Shown: positions 9,576-18,637 of the stretch, in pieces
Layout of the letters: the number at the start of each line of letters is the position of its first letter
Numbering within the stretch: the stretch's first letter is position 1
Assembly (NCBI GenBank): GCA_020248865.1
Contig: JADCGS010000001.1
Location: 124,001 to 188,000, forward strand
Reading direction: 5' to 3'
DNA length: 64,000 bases
Origin: Burkholderiales bacterium
GTDB taxonomy: Bacteria; Pseudomonadota; Gammaproteobacteria; Burkholderiales; Burkholderiaceae_F
The notes under the pieces: model-generated
The model's input: the letters and a program-made list of their open reading frames with translations, nothing else
Database searches by the model: none
What the model was told of the DNA's origin: nothing
Made by a program: the position numbers and the translations under genes

Positions 9576-11072
9576 CTACTTCAGCTGGTAAGCCGGATCG
9601 AGCAGCAGGCTGCGCAGCGCATCGAGCGACAGTGAGCCGGCCGGCGGCAGGCCGACCGCCGGCACCGCTCCGAGGCTGGCCGCCAGCCGCTGCACATCCT
9701 CGGCGCTGGCCGGCCGTTCGGGCGCCAGGGCGGCCGCCGCCGTCAACCAGCCGCCGCCGTCCACCCGCACCGCCCGCTCGACCGCGACTTCAAGGCGGCG
9801 CCGCACCTGCTCGGCGCCCGCCTCGGCGTTCATGGCGGGCACATCGGACACCGTCAGACCCGGCCGTTGCAATGCGCGCTCGATGAACTGGCGACGCGCC
9901 AGCAAGGTCTGGGTGTTGATCCAGGCCTCGCCCCCAGGCCAGCCGCGCACGCTCGGGGCGGCAAACAGGTTCTGTCCCATCTGCGCCGCCGCCAGGGCGG
10001 CGCCGATCGGCTGCTCCAGCCGGCCACCACTCTGCCGCACCAGACCGACCAACAGTTCGACCGGCGACTTGATTAGCCACTGCTCGGGCTGCGGCGCCAC
10101 CAGCTCGGGCTGGTTCAGCAGCAGCCGCAGCGCAGTTCGGATGTCGTACCCGCTGTTGCGAAACGCCGCCGCGACGGAATCGAGCCGCGCCGCATCCGGC
10201 TGCGGAGAGACGAATTCGCGCCACAGCTTGGCGGTGATGAACTCGGCCGTAGACGGCTGCGCCAGCAGCAGGTCGAGTACGTCACCCCCGGTCAGAAGGC
10301 CGGTCCGCCCCAGCACCGTCTTCTCGCCTTCGTCGTGCAGGCCGCGGCGGAACACGAAGCCGAACCGCTCGGGATCGAGACTCCAGCCCGTGAAAGCACG
10401 CGCCGCCTCCTTGACATCGGCCTCCGTGTAACGGCCGGGGCCGACCGTGAACAGCTCCATGACTTCGCGGGCGAAATTCTCGTTGGGCTGGCCGCGCCGG
10501 CTCTGCACCCCGTCGAGGTACAGCAGCATGGCCGGGTCGCGCGCCACCGCATGCAGCAGATCGCCAAAGTTGCCGAGCGCATGCGCGCGCAGCAGGATGT
10601 TCTGGCGGTACATCGGCTGCGCATAGCGGACCTTGGGCTGCGCCGAGACGAAGTGGTTATGCCAGAACAGCGTCATGCGCTCGGTCAGCGGCGAGGGCGT
10701 GGCGACCATCTCGCGCAGCCACCAGCCGCGCAGCTCGAAGCCCTGGCGCACGCGCTCGCGCTGCTCGGCCATGCGCTCGGCCTCGCCCAGCGCGCGCAAC
10801 TCGCGTGCCGTGAGCAGCTTCTGGTCGATCCACCCCGGCGGTGATGTCGCCGCGCGCGTGACGGCCTCGCGCAAGACCTGCTCGACGGCCTGCGGCTGTG
10901 TCAGCGGCGCCATGCGCTCGACCTCGACGGTCGAGGGCGCAAAGCCGACGCGCGTGAGAAAGCTGCGTGCCCGCTCGGTGCCAAGCGGCGCGCTCACCGC
11001 CGATTGCGCCAGGCCGGCACCCACTGTCACCAGTAAGCCGATGACCGCCAAAGGACGAACCCGGCCGGGCAT
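9576..11072 (-). CDS. DUF1800 family exported protein
   Basis: A 498-residue DUF1800 protein. The start MPGRVRPLAVIGLLVTVGAGLAQ gives a signal peptide; a longer start at 11135 would place cytoplasmic-looking residues ahead of it. Family features seen are RSFLTRVGFAPS near the N-terminus, the TLFWHNHFVSAQPKV block, NENFAREVMELFTVGPG, and ARAFTGWSLDP. DUF1800 and DUF1501 genes occur side by side in many bacteria and probably work together outside the cytoplasm, but no function is established. The start shares a base with the stop of the upstream small gene (TGATG), so translation is coupled. Confidence 0.88.
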   Translation of the reverse strand: MPGRVRPLAVIGLLVTVGAGLAQSAVSAPLGTERARSFLTRVGFAPSTVEVERMAPLTQPQAVEQVLREAVTRAATSPPGWIDQKLLTARELRALGEAERMAEQRERVRQGFELRGWWLREMVATPSPLTERMTLFWHNHFVSAQPKVRYAQPMYRQNILLRAHALGNFGDLLHAVARDPAMLLYLDGVQSRRGQPNENFAREVMELFTVGPGRYTEADVKEAARAFTGWSLDPERFGFVFRRGLHDEGEKTVLGRTGLLTGGDVLDLLLAQPSTAEFITAKLWREFVSPQPDAARLDSVAAAFRNSGYDIRTALRLLLNQPELVAPQPEQWLIKSPVELLVGLVRQSGGRLEQPIGAALAAAQMGQNLFAAPSVRGWPGGEAWINTQTLLARRQFIERALQRPGLTVSDVPAMNAEAGAEQVRRRLEVAVERAVRVDGGGWLTAAAALAPERPASAEDVQRLAASLGAVPAVGLPPAGSLSLDALRSLLLDPAYQLK

Positions 11073-11464
11073 CACTTGTTTTCCTTCACCGGATCGCCGG
11101 ACTCCGCGGGCGGCAACCGGGGCCGCTCGCGCCAATCCCGATTGGCCTGGTTGATCTGCTCGCGCAGCCTCTGCCGCTGCTCCGGCGTGAGCCGTCGCGG
11201 GCCGCTGCCCTCCCCGCTACTGCCTGGGCCGCCTTCGCCCAGGCGGCGCTCCATGCGCGCGCGCAGCGCCTCGCGCTGCTCGGGCGTCAGATTGCGGATG
11301 ACATCGGCCCTCTGCTCGCGGCTCATGCCGCGCCAGATCTGCTGGCGCTGCTCGGGCGTCATGCGCTGCCAGTCTTCGCGCGGCACGGTGCCGACCGGAG
11401 CCTCGGCGCGCGCGAGGCCGAAGACCAGCATGGCAGCCAGACCGAGGCAGCGAAGCAACGACAT
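11072..11464 (-). CDS. Small exported LTPEQR-rich protein (DUF3106-like)
   Basis: A 130-residue protein with a signal peptide, MSLLRCLGLAAMLVFGLARA. The short mature part has repeated helical units of the form (L/M)TPEQRQ: MTPEQRQQIW, MSREQRADV, LTPEQREAL and LTPEQRQRL. This is the pattern of DUF3106 and Spy-like periplasmic proteins. A longer in-frame start at 11575 would bury the signal peptide and is rejected. It is first in a coupled run with the DUF1800 and DUF1501 genes, and divergent from ompR across 167 bases. Any link to envelope stress is inference from that position. The gene is likely real; its function is unknown. Confidence 0.75.
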   Translation of the reverse strand: MSLLRCLGLAAMLVFGLARAEAPVGTVPREDWQRMTPEQRQQIWRGMSREQRADVIRNLTPEQREALRARMERRLGEGGPGSSGEGSGPRRLTPEQRQRLREQINQANRDWRERPRLPPAESGDPVKENK

Positions 11465-11631
11465 GGAGCGGATCTTAGGCAGGTGCCGCAGCGATGTCCG
11501 CTGGATCCGGCGCCAAAGCGCCGCGCGGCGGGTAAATTCTGTAACACTTTGTTCAAGTACTAGGCGAGCGGGCAAGGTTCAATAGCATTGATGACCGTCA
11601 CTTCCGCGCAAACTTGCCTCGGCCGTCCACG

Positions 11632-12351
11632 ATGAGCCGCTCCGGCCCACCCAAAGTTCTCGTCGTCGACGACGATCCCCGCCTGCGCGACCTCTTGCGC
11701 CGCTACCTTGCCGACAACGGCATCAACGTCTTCACCGCCGACGGCGCGGCCTCGCTGAACAAGTTGTGGCTGCGCGAGCGTTTCGACGCGCTGATCCTCG
11801 ACCTGATGATGCCCGGCGAAGACGGCCTGGCCGTGCTGCGCCGCCTGCGCGGGGCCAACGATCGCACCCCGATCATCATGCTCACCGCCAAGGGCGAGGA
11901 CGTGGATCGCATCGTCGGACTGGAACTGGGCGCCGACGACTACCTGCCCAAGCCATTCAACCCGCGCGAACTGCTGGCGCGCCTCAACGCCGTCCTGCGC
12001 CGCCGCGGCGCCGACGAGGCCCCCGGCGCGCCGGCGCAGGAAGCTGAGTCGGTGGCCTTCGGCGAGTTCGTGTTCGATCTGGCCCGGCGCACCCTGCGCC
12101 GCGGAACCGAAGACATTGCCTTGACCACCGGCGAGTTTGCGGTGCTGAAGGTCTTCGCCCGCTACCCGCGCGTGCCGCTGTCGCGCGAGAAGCTCATGGA
12201 AATGGCACGCGGCCGCGAATACGAAGCCTTCGATCGCTCCCTTGACGTGCAGATCTCGCGCCTGCGCAAGATGATCGAATCCGACCCGTCCAAGCCCAAG
12301 TACATTCAGACGGTCTGGGGCCTAGGCTACGTGTTCGTGCCCGACGGCTGA
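11632..12351 (+). CDS. ompR: OmpR-type response regulator
   Basis: Two-component regulator of 239 residues. The receiver domain starts KVLVVDDDPRLRDLL; the phosphorylated Asp is about D57 in LILDLMMPGEDG, and Lys lies in PKPFNPRELL. The winged-helix domain ends with SRLRKMIESDP and YIQTVWGLGYVFVPDG, which is close to E. coli OmpR almost to the last residue. The start is ATG at 11632; an in-frame TTG at 11614 would add six residues. It is followed 13 bases later by its sensor kinase. In Bordetella the same pair is called RisA/RisS. Target genes cannot be read from this window. Confidence 0.95.
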   Translation: MSRSGPPKVLVVDDDPRLRDLLRRYLADNGINVFTADGAASLNKLWLRERFDALILDLMMPGEDGLAVLRRLRGANDRTPIIMLTAKGEDVDRIVGLELGADDYLPKPFNPRELLARLNAVLRRRGADEAPGAPAQEAESVAFGEFVFDLARRTLRRGTEDIALTTGEFAVLKVFARYPRVPLSREKLMEMARGREYEAFDRSLDVQISRLRKMIESDPSKPKYIQTVWGLGYVFVPDG

Positions 12352-12364
12352 TACCGCACCCGAC

Positions 12365-13678
12365 GTGAGGATCCCCTCGCCGCCCTTGTTCTGGCGGACC
12401 TTCCTGCTGATCCTGCTGCTGATCGTCGGCTGCCTGCTGGCCACGCTGTTTTCCTTTCGTGCCTTCGAGCGCGAGCCGCGCGCGCAGCAGATCGCCCAGC
12501 AGCTCATCTCGATCGTCAACGTGACGCGCAGTGCGCTGCTGTACTCGGATCCGCCGGTACGCGCCGCCCTGCTCGCCGAACTGGCGGAGAACGAGGGTAT
12601 CCGCATCCTGCCGCTCGAACGTGACGACGCGGTCAGGCCGTTCCCGGACGCCGCGGTGGTGCGACTGGCAAGCGAGCGTATCCGTGAACGCCTCGGTCCG
12701 CAGACGCGCATGGCCGAGGAGGTCAACGGCCTGCCCGGCGCATGGGTTTCGTTCAGCATCGACGGCGACGACTATTGGGTCTACATCGAGCGCGACTTGC
12801 TGGCCCGGGAGCCCGGCCGGGCCTGGGTCCGCTGGGCGCTGATCGCCATGGTGCTGTCGCTCCTTGCCGCGGTGGCGATCACCCGCGCGGTCAACCGGCC
12901 GCTGGCGCGCCTGGCCGGCGCAGCGCGCGAACTCGGTGCAGGCCATGCGCCAACGCCCCTGCCGGAGGTGGGCCCGGTGGAGATCCGCGAAGTCAACCAG
13001 AGCTTCAATCGCATGGTGGCCGACCTCGGCAAGATTGAACAGGACCGGGCGGTGCTGCTGGCCGGCATTTCGCACGACCTGCGCACGCCGCTGACGCGGC
13101 TGCGCCTGGAACTGGAGGTCAACGACCTGCCCGCCGAGGCGCGGCGTGCCATGGAAGGCGACATCGAGCAGATGGACGCCATCGTGCGCCAGTTCCTCGA
13201 CTACGCGCGCGGCAGCCCGCAGCAGCAGCGGAGCACGCTGGACGTGACCGCGCTCGTGCGCGAGGCGGCCGGGCGACTGCGCCTGCCGCAGGCGGCGGTC
13301 TGCGTGCAGGCGGACCCGGCTCTGATGGCGCCGGTCTACCGCACGGAACTGGAGCGCGCGCTCGAGAACCTGGTTACCAACGCCGACCGCTACGGGCGCA
13401 GTGCCGACGGCACGCTGCAGTTGCAGATCGCACTCCAGCGTGACGGTAGCGACCTCGTTCTGGCCGTGTCCGACCAGGGGCCGGGCATCGCTGCCGCGCA
13501 GATCGACCGTCTGCTGCGGCCGTTCGAGCGGGGCGACGAGGCGCGCAGCGAGGCCAACGGCACGGGCCTGGGCCTGGCCATCGTGGCGCGGGTGGCGCGG
13601 CTGCACGGCGGCCGCCTGCTCCTGCGGCCGAACCCGCCCTGCGGCCTGCGCGCTGAGTTACGCCTGCCGGCAGGCTGA
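12365..13678 (+). CDS. envZ: EnvZ-type sensor histidine kinase
   Basis: Membrane sensor of 437 residues, starting with GTG. The first transmembrane helix is near residues 9-30 and the second near 158-178 (LIAMVLSLLAAVAITRAV), with a periplasmic loop of about 125 residues between. HAMP follows, then the HisKA motif ISHDLRTPLTRLRLE with the phospho-accepting His at about 237. HATPase motifs are N (NLVTNADRYG), G1 (DQGPGI) and G2 (GTGLGLAIV). Layout and length match EnvZ. It is co-transcribed with ompR. The bases after it up to ispF (13679-13784) are low-complexity GC-rich sequence without a gene. Confidence 0.95.
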   Translation: MRIPSPPLFWRTFLLILLLIVGCLLATLFSFRAFEREPRAQQIAQQLISIVNVTRSALLYSDPPVRAALLAELAENEGIRILPLERDDAVRPFPDAAVVRLASERIRERLGPQTRMAEEVNGLPGAWVSFSIDGDDYWVYIERDLLAREPGRAWVRWALIAMVLSLLAAVAITRAVNRPLARLAGAARELGAGHAPTPLPEVGPVEIREVNQSFNRMVADLGKIEQDRAVLLAGISHDLRTPLTRLRLELEVNDLPAEARRAMEGDIEQMDAIVRQFLDYARGSPQQQRSTLDVTALVREAAGRLRLPQAAVCVQADPALMAPVYRTELERALENLVTNADRYGRSADGTLQLQIALQRDGSDLVLAVSDQGPGIAAAQIDRLLRPFERGDEARSEANGTGLGLAIVARVARLHGGRLLLRPNPPCGLRAELRLPAG

Positions 13679-13784
13679 GCGATCGGGGGCGCGGTGACTG
13701 CTGTGACCGCCGCCATCGCCGTCATCGCCATGGCGGCTGCGGTCGCCGGCGCGCCGCCGCGACGGACGCAGTGGCCTGGCCGGG

Positions 13785-14282
13785 TTAGGTCGCACCGTGA
13801 CGCTGCAGCAGCGCCAAGGCCATCGCGGCGATGCCCTCGCCCCGCCCGGTGAAGCCCAGATACTCGGTTGTCTTGCCCTTCACGCTGACTGAGTCGGCCT
13901 CGATCTGCAGCGCAGCCGCGATGCGGGCGCACATGGCCGCGACATGTGGCGCAATCTTCGGTTGCTGCGCGATCACGGTCGCATCCACGTTGACCACCTG
14001 CCAGCCGGCCGCGTGCACGCGGGCGGCCGCCGCACGCAGCAACTGCCAGGAGTCGGCATCCCGGTGCGCCGGATCGCTGTCCGGAAACAGCCGGCCGATG
14101 TCGCCCAGCCCGGCAGCACCGAGCACCGCGTCGGTCACTGCGTGCAGCAGCACGTCGGCGTCGGAGTGGCCGAGCAGGCCGAGCCGCTGCCCCTCGACCA
14201 CGTGCTCGATCTCCACCCCGCCGAGCACCAGCCGCCGCCCCGGCACCAGGGCATGCACGTCGAAGCCCTGGCCAATGCGCAT
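13785..14282 (-). CDS. ispF: 2-C-methyl-D-erythritol 2,4-cyclodiphosphate synthase
   Basis: MEP-pathway enzyme of 165 residues that cyclises CDP-ME-2-phosphate. It starts [12 protein letters not shown] with the metal-binding D8 and H10. Further family motifs are [27 protein letters not shown] and the C-terminal [20 protein letters not shown]. Two ATGs are adjacent (14285 and 14282); the second gives the standard N-terminus. Both overlap the ispD stop, so the pair is coupled. The ispDF order is typical for betaproteobacteria. Confidence 0.97.
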   Translation of the reverse strand: MRIGQGFDVHALVPGRRLVLGGVEIEHVVEGQRLGLLGHSDADVLLHAVTDAVLGAAGLGDIGRLFPDSDPAHRDADSWQLLRAAAARVHAAGWQVVNVDATVIAQQPKIAPHVAAMCARIAAALQIEADSVSVKGKTTEYLGFTGRGEGIAAMALALLQRHGAT

Positions 14283-15034
14283 CATTCGAGCTCTCCGCGT
14301 GCCGCCAGGATCGCGGCGGCCAGTGCCAGATCGTCCGGCGTGGTGATCTTCAGGTTGCCGGCCAGCCCGGCGACCAGTCGCGGCGCGTAGCCGATCGCCT
14401 CGACGGCACCGGACTCGTCGGTGGCCTCTTGCAGTGCGCCCGGCGCATCGAGCGCGCGGCGCAGCAGTTCGAGCCGGAACATCTGCGGCGTGGCGGCCCG
14501 CCACATGCCGTCGCGCGGCACCGTCTGCCGCACCCGCCCGGCGCCATCGGACTGCTTGAGCGTATCGGCCACCGGGCAGGCCAGCAGGCCGCCCACCGCG
14601 TCGTGCTCCAGCGCATCGATCAGCCGGTCGACCTCGGACACGGTCAGGCAGGCGCGCGCCGCATCGTGCACCAGCACCCAGTCGTCGGACTCGGCCCCGA
14701 GCGCATCGAGCCCCGCGCGCACCGAGGCTGCCCGGGTCGCGCCACCCACCGGCGCGAGCTGGACCTTCGGGTCATAGCGCAGCGTCGCCGCATACCGATC
14801 GTCGGGTGCGGTGACGACGACCACACGCGCGATGCGCGCCACGGCCGCCAATACCGCTGCGGTGCGCTCCAGCAGCGTGCAGTGTCCGAGCAGCAGGTAC
14901 TGCTTCGGCAGATTGGCCCCCATACGCGCGCCCGTCCCGGCGGCCGGAACGAGGGCGAAGCAGCGCGGCAGGCTCAAGACACGGGTCTCGGGTTGCGGGT
15001 CATCGACTGGCTCAACCTTATAATAGCGATGCAT
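14282..15034 (-). CDS. ispD: 2-C-methyl-D-erythritol 4-phosphate cytidylyltransferase
   Basis: Transfers CMP to MEP in isoprenoid synthesis. The nucleotide-binding start of the fold, [21 protein letters not shown], is clear, as are [11 protein letters not shown] and the late [15 protein letters not shown]. The start is uncertain. ATG at 15034 gives 250 residues with about 25 extra N-terminal residues ([12 protein letters not shown]...). TTG at 14977 gives [13 protein letters not shown] and 231 residues, nearer the family norm. A strong TATAAT on the other strand (15019-15024) lies within the extra segment, which favours the shorter protein. It is divergent from mfd. Confidence 0.95.
   Translation of the reverse strand: MHRYYKVEPVDDPQPETRVLSLPRCFALVPAAGTGARMGANLPKQYLLLGHCTLLERTAAVLAAVARIARVVVVTAPDDRYAATLRYDPKVQLAPVGGATRAASVRAGLDALGAESDDWVLVHDAARACLTVSEVDRLIDALEHDAVGGLLACPVADTLKQSDGAGRVRQTVPRDGMWRAATPQMFRLELLRRALDAPGALQEATDESGAVEAIGYAPRLVAGLAGNLKITTPDDLALAAAILAARGELE
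15019..15024 (+). promoter_or_regulatory. Candidate -10 element for mfd
   Basis: A perfect TATAAT stands 51 bases before the mfd GTG. The best upstream hexamer is TTGCGG at 14993-14998, but the 20-base spacing is long, so the -35 is uncertain. An AT-rich hexamer in this otherwise GC-rich stretch, just before a rightward gene, makes a promoter likely. Confidence 0.5.
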
Positions 15035-15075
15035 TCGCGGCGCTGCGGCGTTCCACACGGGCTCAATGGCTCGAG

Positions 15076-18000
15076 GTGGAGCGCTCGGGCGCCGCGACCG
15101 CTTTCTGGCCCGCGCCCGCCCCCTCTCGCGTGGACACGCTGACTCCCCCCACTGTCGATTTGGCGCCAACACCGCCGGCGCCAGGTGTGCGCTTTGCTCT
15201 GCCGCGCCCACCCGGCTCTGCCGATGCGCTGCTCATCGCCCAGGCTGCCCGGGCCGCACACAGCCGCCGCCAGCTGACGATCGTCATCACCGCCGACCCG
15301 CACGACGCGCAACGCCTGGTCGATGAAATCGCGTACTTCGATCCGGCGCTGGCGGTGCGGCTCTTGCCCGACTGGGAAACGCTGCCCTACGACATCCTGT
15401 CGCCGCACCAGGACCTGGTCAGCGAACGGCTGGAGGCACTGTACCGGCTGAGCAACCCCGACGCCGGCGGTCTCGACGTGCTGGTGCTGCCGGCCACCAC
15501 GGCCCTGTACCGCCTGTGCCCCAAGAGCTACATCGCCGGCCACACCTTCTTCTTCAGGCAAGGCCAGAGGCTGGCCGGCCAGCGGCTGCGCGAGGACCTC
15601 GTCCTGGCCGGCTACCAGAACGTGTCACAGGTCGTGGCGCCGGGCGAGTTCAGCGTGCGCGGCGGCCTGATCGACCTGTTTCCCATGGGCTCGTCGCTGC
15701 CCTACCGGCTCGACCTGTTCGACGAGGCGATCGAGACCATCAAGGCCTTCGACCCGGACAGCCAGCGCAGCCTGTACCCGGTACCCGAAGTGCGCCTGCT
15801 GCCAGGCCGCGAGTTCCCTCTCGACGAGGCGGCGCGCACCGCGTTTCGCGGCCGCTTTCGCGAGGTCTTCGAGGGCGACCCGAGCCGCGTCGGACTTTAC
15901 AAGGACATTGGCAACGGCATCGCCTGCCCCGGCATCGAGTACTACCTGCCGCTGTTTTTCGACCAGACCGCGACCCTGTTCGACTACGTGCCTGCAACGG
16001 CACTGTTCGTGCTGCACGGGCCGATCGAGGCCGCCGTGCAGCGCTTCTGGGCCGAAACCAACGAGCGCTACCGCTTCCTTGCCAAGGACCGTGAGCGCCC
16101 CTGCCTGACGCCGGCGGCGCTCTTCATGGGGGTCGAGGAATTGTTCGCCGCCGCCAAGGCGCACGCGCGGATCGCGCTTGGCGCGGGCGAAACCGCCGCA
16201 GACGGTCATGGACCCGTGGTGGCGCTGCCGGCGCTGGCGGTCGACCGCAAGGCCGACGATCCGCTGGCGCGGTTGCGCACCTTCGTCGAGCGCCTGGCGG
16301 TCGATGGCGGCCGCGCGCTGCTGCTGGCCGACTCGCATGGCCGGCGCGAGACCATCGCGCAGATGCTGCGCGACTTCGCACTGGAGTTCGCCGACAACGC
16401 CGACTTTGCCTCCTTTCAGAGCGCCGACGCGCCGCTGTCGCTCGGCGTCGGCCCGGTGCAGCAGGGCTTCCTGCTGACCGGGCAGCGGCTGGCGGTTCTG
16501 ACCGAAAGCGAGCTCTACGCGGCCAGTCCGCGCCGCCGCCGCGGGCGCGGCCGCGAGCGCGCCTCCAACGTCGAGGCCATGATCCGCGACCTGGCGGAGC
16601 TGAAGATCGGCGATCCGGTGGTGCACGTGGAGCATGGCATCGGCCGCTACTGCGGCCTGCAGATCATGGATCTCGGCGGCGCCGAGACCGCCGGCGGCGC
16701 GGAGTTCCTGGAACTGCACTACGCGAACGAGGCCAAGCTGTTCGTGCCGGTGGCACAACTGCACCTGATCTCGCGCTACAGCGGCGCCGACCCCGATGGC
16801 GCACCGCTGCACCACCTGGGTGGCGGCGACTGGGACAAGGCCAAGCGCAAGGCCGCCCGCCAGGTGCGCGACACCGCGGCCGAACTGCTCAACCTCTACG
16901 CCATGCGCGCGGCGCGCAAAGGCCACGCCTTCGAGTTCAAGCCGGGCGACTATGAGCTGTTTGCCGAGGGCTTCGGCTTCGAGGAAACGCCGGACCAGCA
17001 GGCTGCGATCGAGGCCGTGCTCAAGGACATGCGCGCCGGCTTCCCGATGGACCGGCTGGTGTGCGGCGACGTGGGCTTCGGCAAGACCGAAGTGGCGCTG
17101 CGGGCGGCCTTCGTCGCGGTGGCCGGCGCCCGCCAGGTGGCGGTGCTGTGCCCGACGACCCTGCTGGCCGAGCAGCACGCGCAGACCTTCCGCGACCGCT
17201 TTGCCGACTGGCCCGTGCGCATCGTGGAGCTGTCTCGGTTCCGTTCCCCCCGGGAGGTGGGCGAGGCGATCGCCGGCATCAACGCAGGCACCATCGACAT
17301 CGTGATCGGCACTCACAAGCTGCTGACGCCCGAGGTGCGGTTCGACCGCCTGGGCCTCGTCATCATCGACGAGGAACACCGCTTCGGCGTGCGCCAGAAG
17401 GAGCGGCTCAAGGGGCTGCGCGCCGAGGTCGACGTGCTGACGCTCACCGCCACGCCGATTCCGCGCACGCTGGCGATGAGCATGGAGGGCATCCGCGAGT
17501 TCAGCGTGATTGCCACGGCGCCGCAGCGCCGGCTGGCGATCAAGACCTTCGTGCGCAAGGAGACACCCTCGCTGATCCGCGAGGCCTGCCTGCGCGAGCT
17601 CAAGCGCGGCGGGCAGATCTACTTCCTGCACAACGAGGTCGAGACGATCGAGAACCGGCGCGCCCGGCTGGCCGAGCTCGTGCCCGAGGCGCGCATCGAG
17701 ATCGCCCACGGCCAGATGGGCGAGCGCGAACTCGAACGGGTGATGCGCGACTTCTACCAGCAGCGCTTCAACCTCCTGCTGTGCACCACGATCATCGAGA
17801 CCGGCATCGACGTACCCAGCGCGAACACCATCGTCATCCATCGCGCCGACAAGTTCGGCCTGGCGCAACTGCACCAGTTGCGCGGCCGCGTGGGCCGCTC
17901 GCACCACCAGGCCTATGCCTACCTGATGATCCCGGACGAGGGCGCAGTCACCAAGAACGCCGAGAAGCGGCTGGAGGCGATCCAGACGCTGGAGGAACTG

Positions 18001-18618
18001 GGCTCCGGCTTCTACCTGGCGATGCACGACCTCGAGATTCGCGGCGCCGGCGAGGTGCTCGGCGAGAACCAGAGCGGCAACATGCAGGAGGTCGGCTTCG
18101 ACCTGTACAACCAGATGCTCAACGCCGCCGTACGCGCTCTGCGCTCCGGCCGTGAACCGGACCTCATGGCGCCGCTGCAGGCGGTGGCCGAGATCAACCT
18201 GCACGTGCCGGCCCTGCTGCCGGCCGACTACATCGGCGACGTGCATCACCGGCTGTCTCTGTACAAGAAGCTGGCGAGCTGCGACCGCGAGGACGATCTG
18301 TATGCCTTGCAGGAGGAGATCGCCGACCGCTACGGCAAGCTGCCCGAGCCGGCCAAGGCGCTGATCGAGACGCATCGCCTGCGTCTGCTGGCCGAGACCC
18401 TCGGCATCAAGAAGATCGACGCCTCCGGCGAGGCGATCGCTGTCAGCTTCGTGCCCAACCCGCCGATCGATCCGGCGCAACTGATCCGGCTGATCCAGCG
18501 CGACCGGCACATGCGTCTGGCCGGGCCGGACAAGCTGCGGATCGAGCAGAAGACCGCCAACCTCGACGCCCGCCTGCAGTTGCTGCGCGGTGTGTTCAGG
18601 AGCCTGGGGGCACAATGA
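15076..18618 (+). CDS. mfd: Transcription-repair coupling factor Mfd
   Basis: An 1180-residue ATP-dependent translocase that removes RNA polymerase stalled at lesions and recruits UvrA. Domains in order are the UvrB-like N-terminal module (LPDWETLPYD and FSVRGGLIDLFPMG), the CarD-like polymerase-interaction domain at about residue 515 (IGDPVVHVEHGIGRY), and the RecG-like motor. The motor has Walker A GDVGFGKTEVAL at about 664, DEEH in IIDEEHRFGVRQKE at about 766, and TATPIPRTLAMSM. A TRCF C-terminal domain follows. The start is GTG at 15076; GTG at 15130 is a possible shorter start. serB follows after 19 bases. Confidence 0.97.
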   Translation: MERSGAATAFWPAPAPSRVDTLTPPTVDLAPTPPAPGVRFALPRPPGSADALLIAQAARAAHSRRQLTIVITADPHDAQRLVDEIAYFDPALAVRLLPDWETLPYDILSPHQDLVSERLEALYRLSNPDAGGLDVLVLPATTALYRLCPKSYIAGHTFFFRQGQRLAGQRLREDLVLAGYQNVSQVVAPGEFSVRGGLIDLFPMGSSLPYRLDLFDEAIETIKAFDPDSQRSLYPVPEVRLLPGREFPLDEAARTAFRGRFREVFEGDPSRVGLYKDIGNGIACPGIEYYLPLFFDQTATLFDYVPATALFVLHGPIEAAVQRFWAETNERYRFLAKDRERPCLTPAALFMGVEELFAAAKAHARIALGAGETAADGHGPVVALPALAVDRKADDPLARLRTFVERLAVDGGRALLLADSHGRRETIAQMLRDFALEFADNADFASFQSADAPLSLGVGPVQQGFLLTGQRLAVLTESELYAASPRRRRGRGRERASNVEAMIRDLAELKIGDPVVHVEHGIGRYCGLQIMDLGGAETAGGAEFLELHYANEAKLFVPVAQLHLISRYSGADPDGAPLHHLGGGDWDKAKRKAARQVRDTAAELLNLYAMRAARKGHAFEFKPGDYELFAEGFGFEETPDQQAAIEAVLKDMRAGFPMDRLVCGDVGFGKTEVALRAAFVAVAGARQVAVLCPTTLLAEQHAQTFRDRFADWPVRIVELSRFRSPREVGEAIAGINAGTIDIVIGTHKLLTPEVRFDRLGLVIIDEEHRFGVRQKERLKGLRAEVDVLTLTATPIPRTLAMSMEGIREFSVIATAPQRRLAIKTFVRKETPSLIREACLRELKRGGQIYFLHNEVETIENRRARLAELVPEARIEIAHGQMGERELERVMRDFYQQRFNLLLCTTIIETGIDVPSANTIVIHRADKFGLAQLHQLRGRVGRSHHQAYAYLMIPDEGAVTKNAEKRLEAIQTLEELGSGFYLAMHDLEIRGAGEVLGENQSGNMQEVGFDLYNQMLNAAVRALRSGREPDLMAPLQAVAEINLHVPALLPADYIGDVHHRLSLYKKLASCDREDDLYALQEEIADRYGKLPEPAKALIETHRLRLLAETLGIKKIDASGEAIAVSFVPNPPIDPAQLIRLIQRDRHMRLAGPDKLRIEQKTANLDARLQLLRGVFRSLGAQ

Positions 18619-18637
18619 TTGCACCGGAACGATCGCG

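Noticed and set aside
13679-13784. A GTG-started Ala/Ile-rich frame after envZ that could look like a small membrane peptide
   Set aside because: It has no stop before running into antisense ispF, no ribosome site, and the sequence is a low-complexity gcc/atc run.
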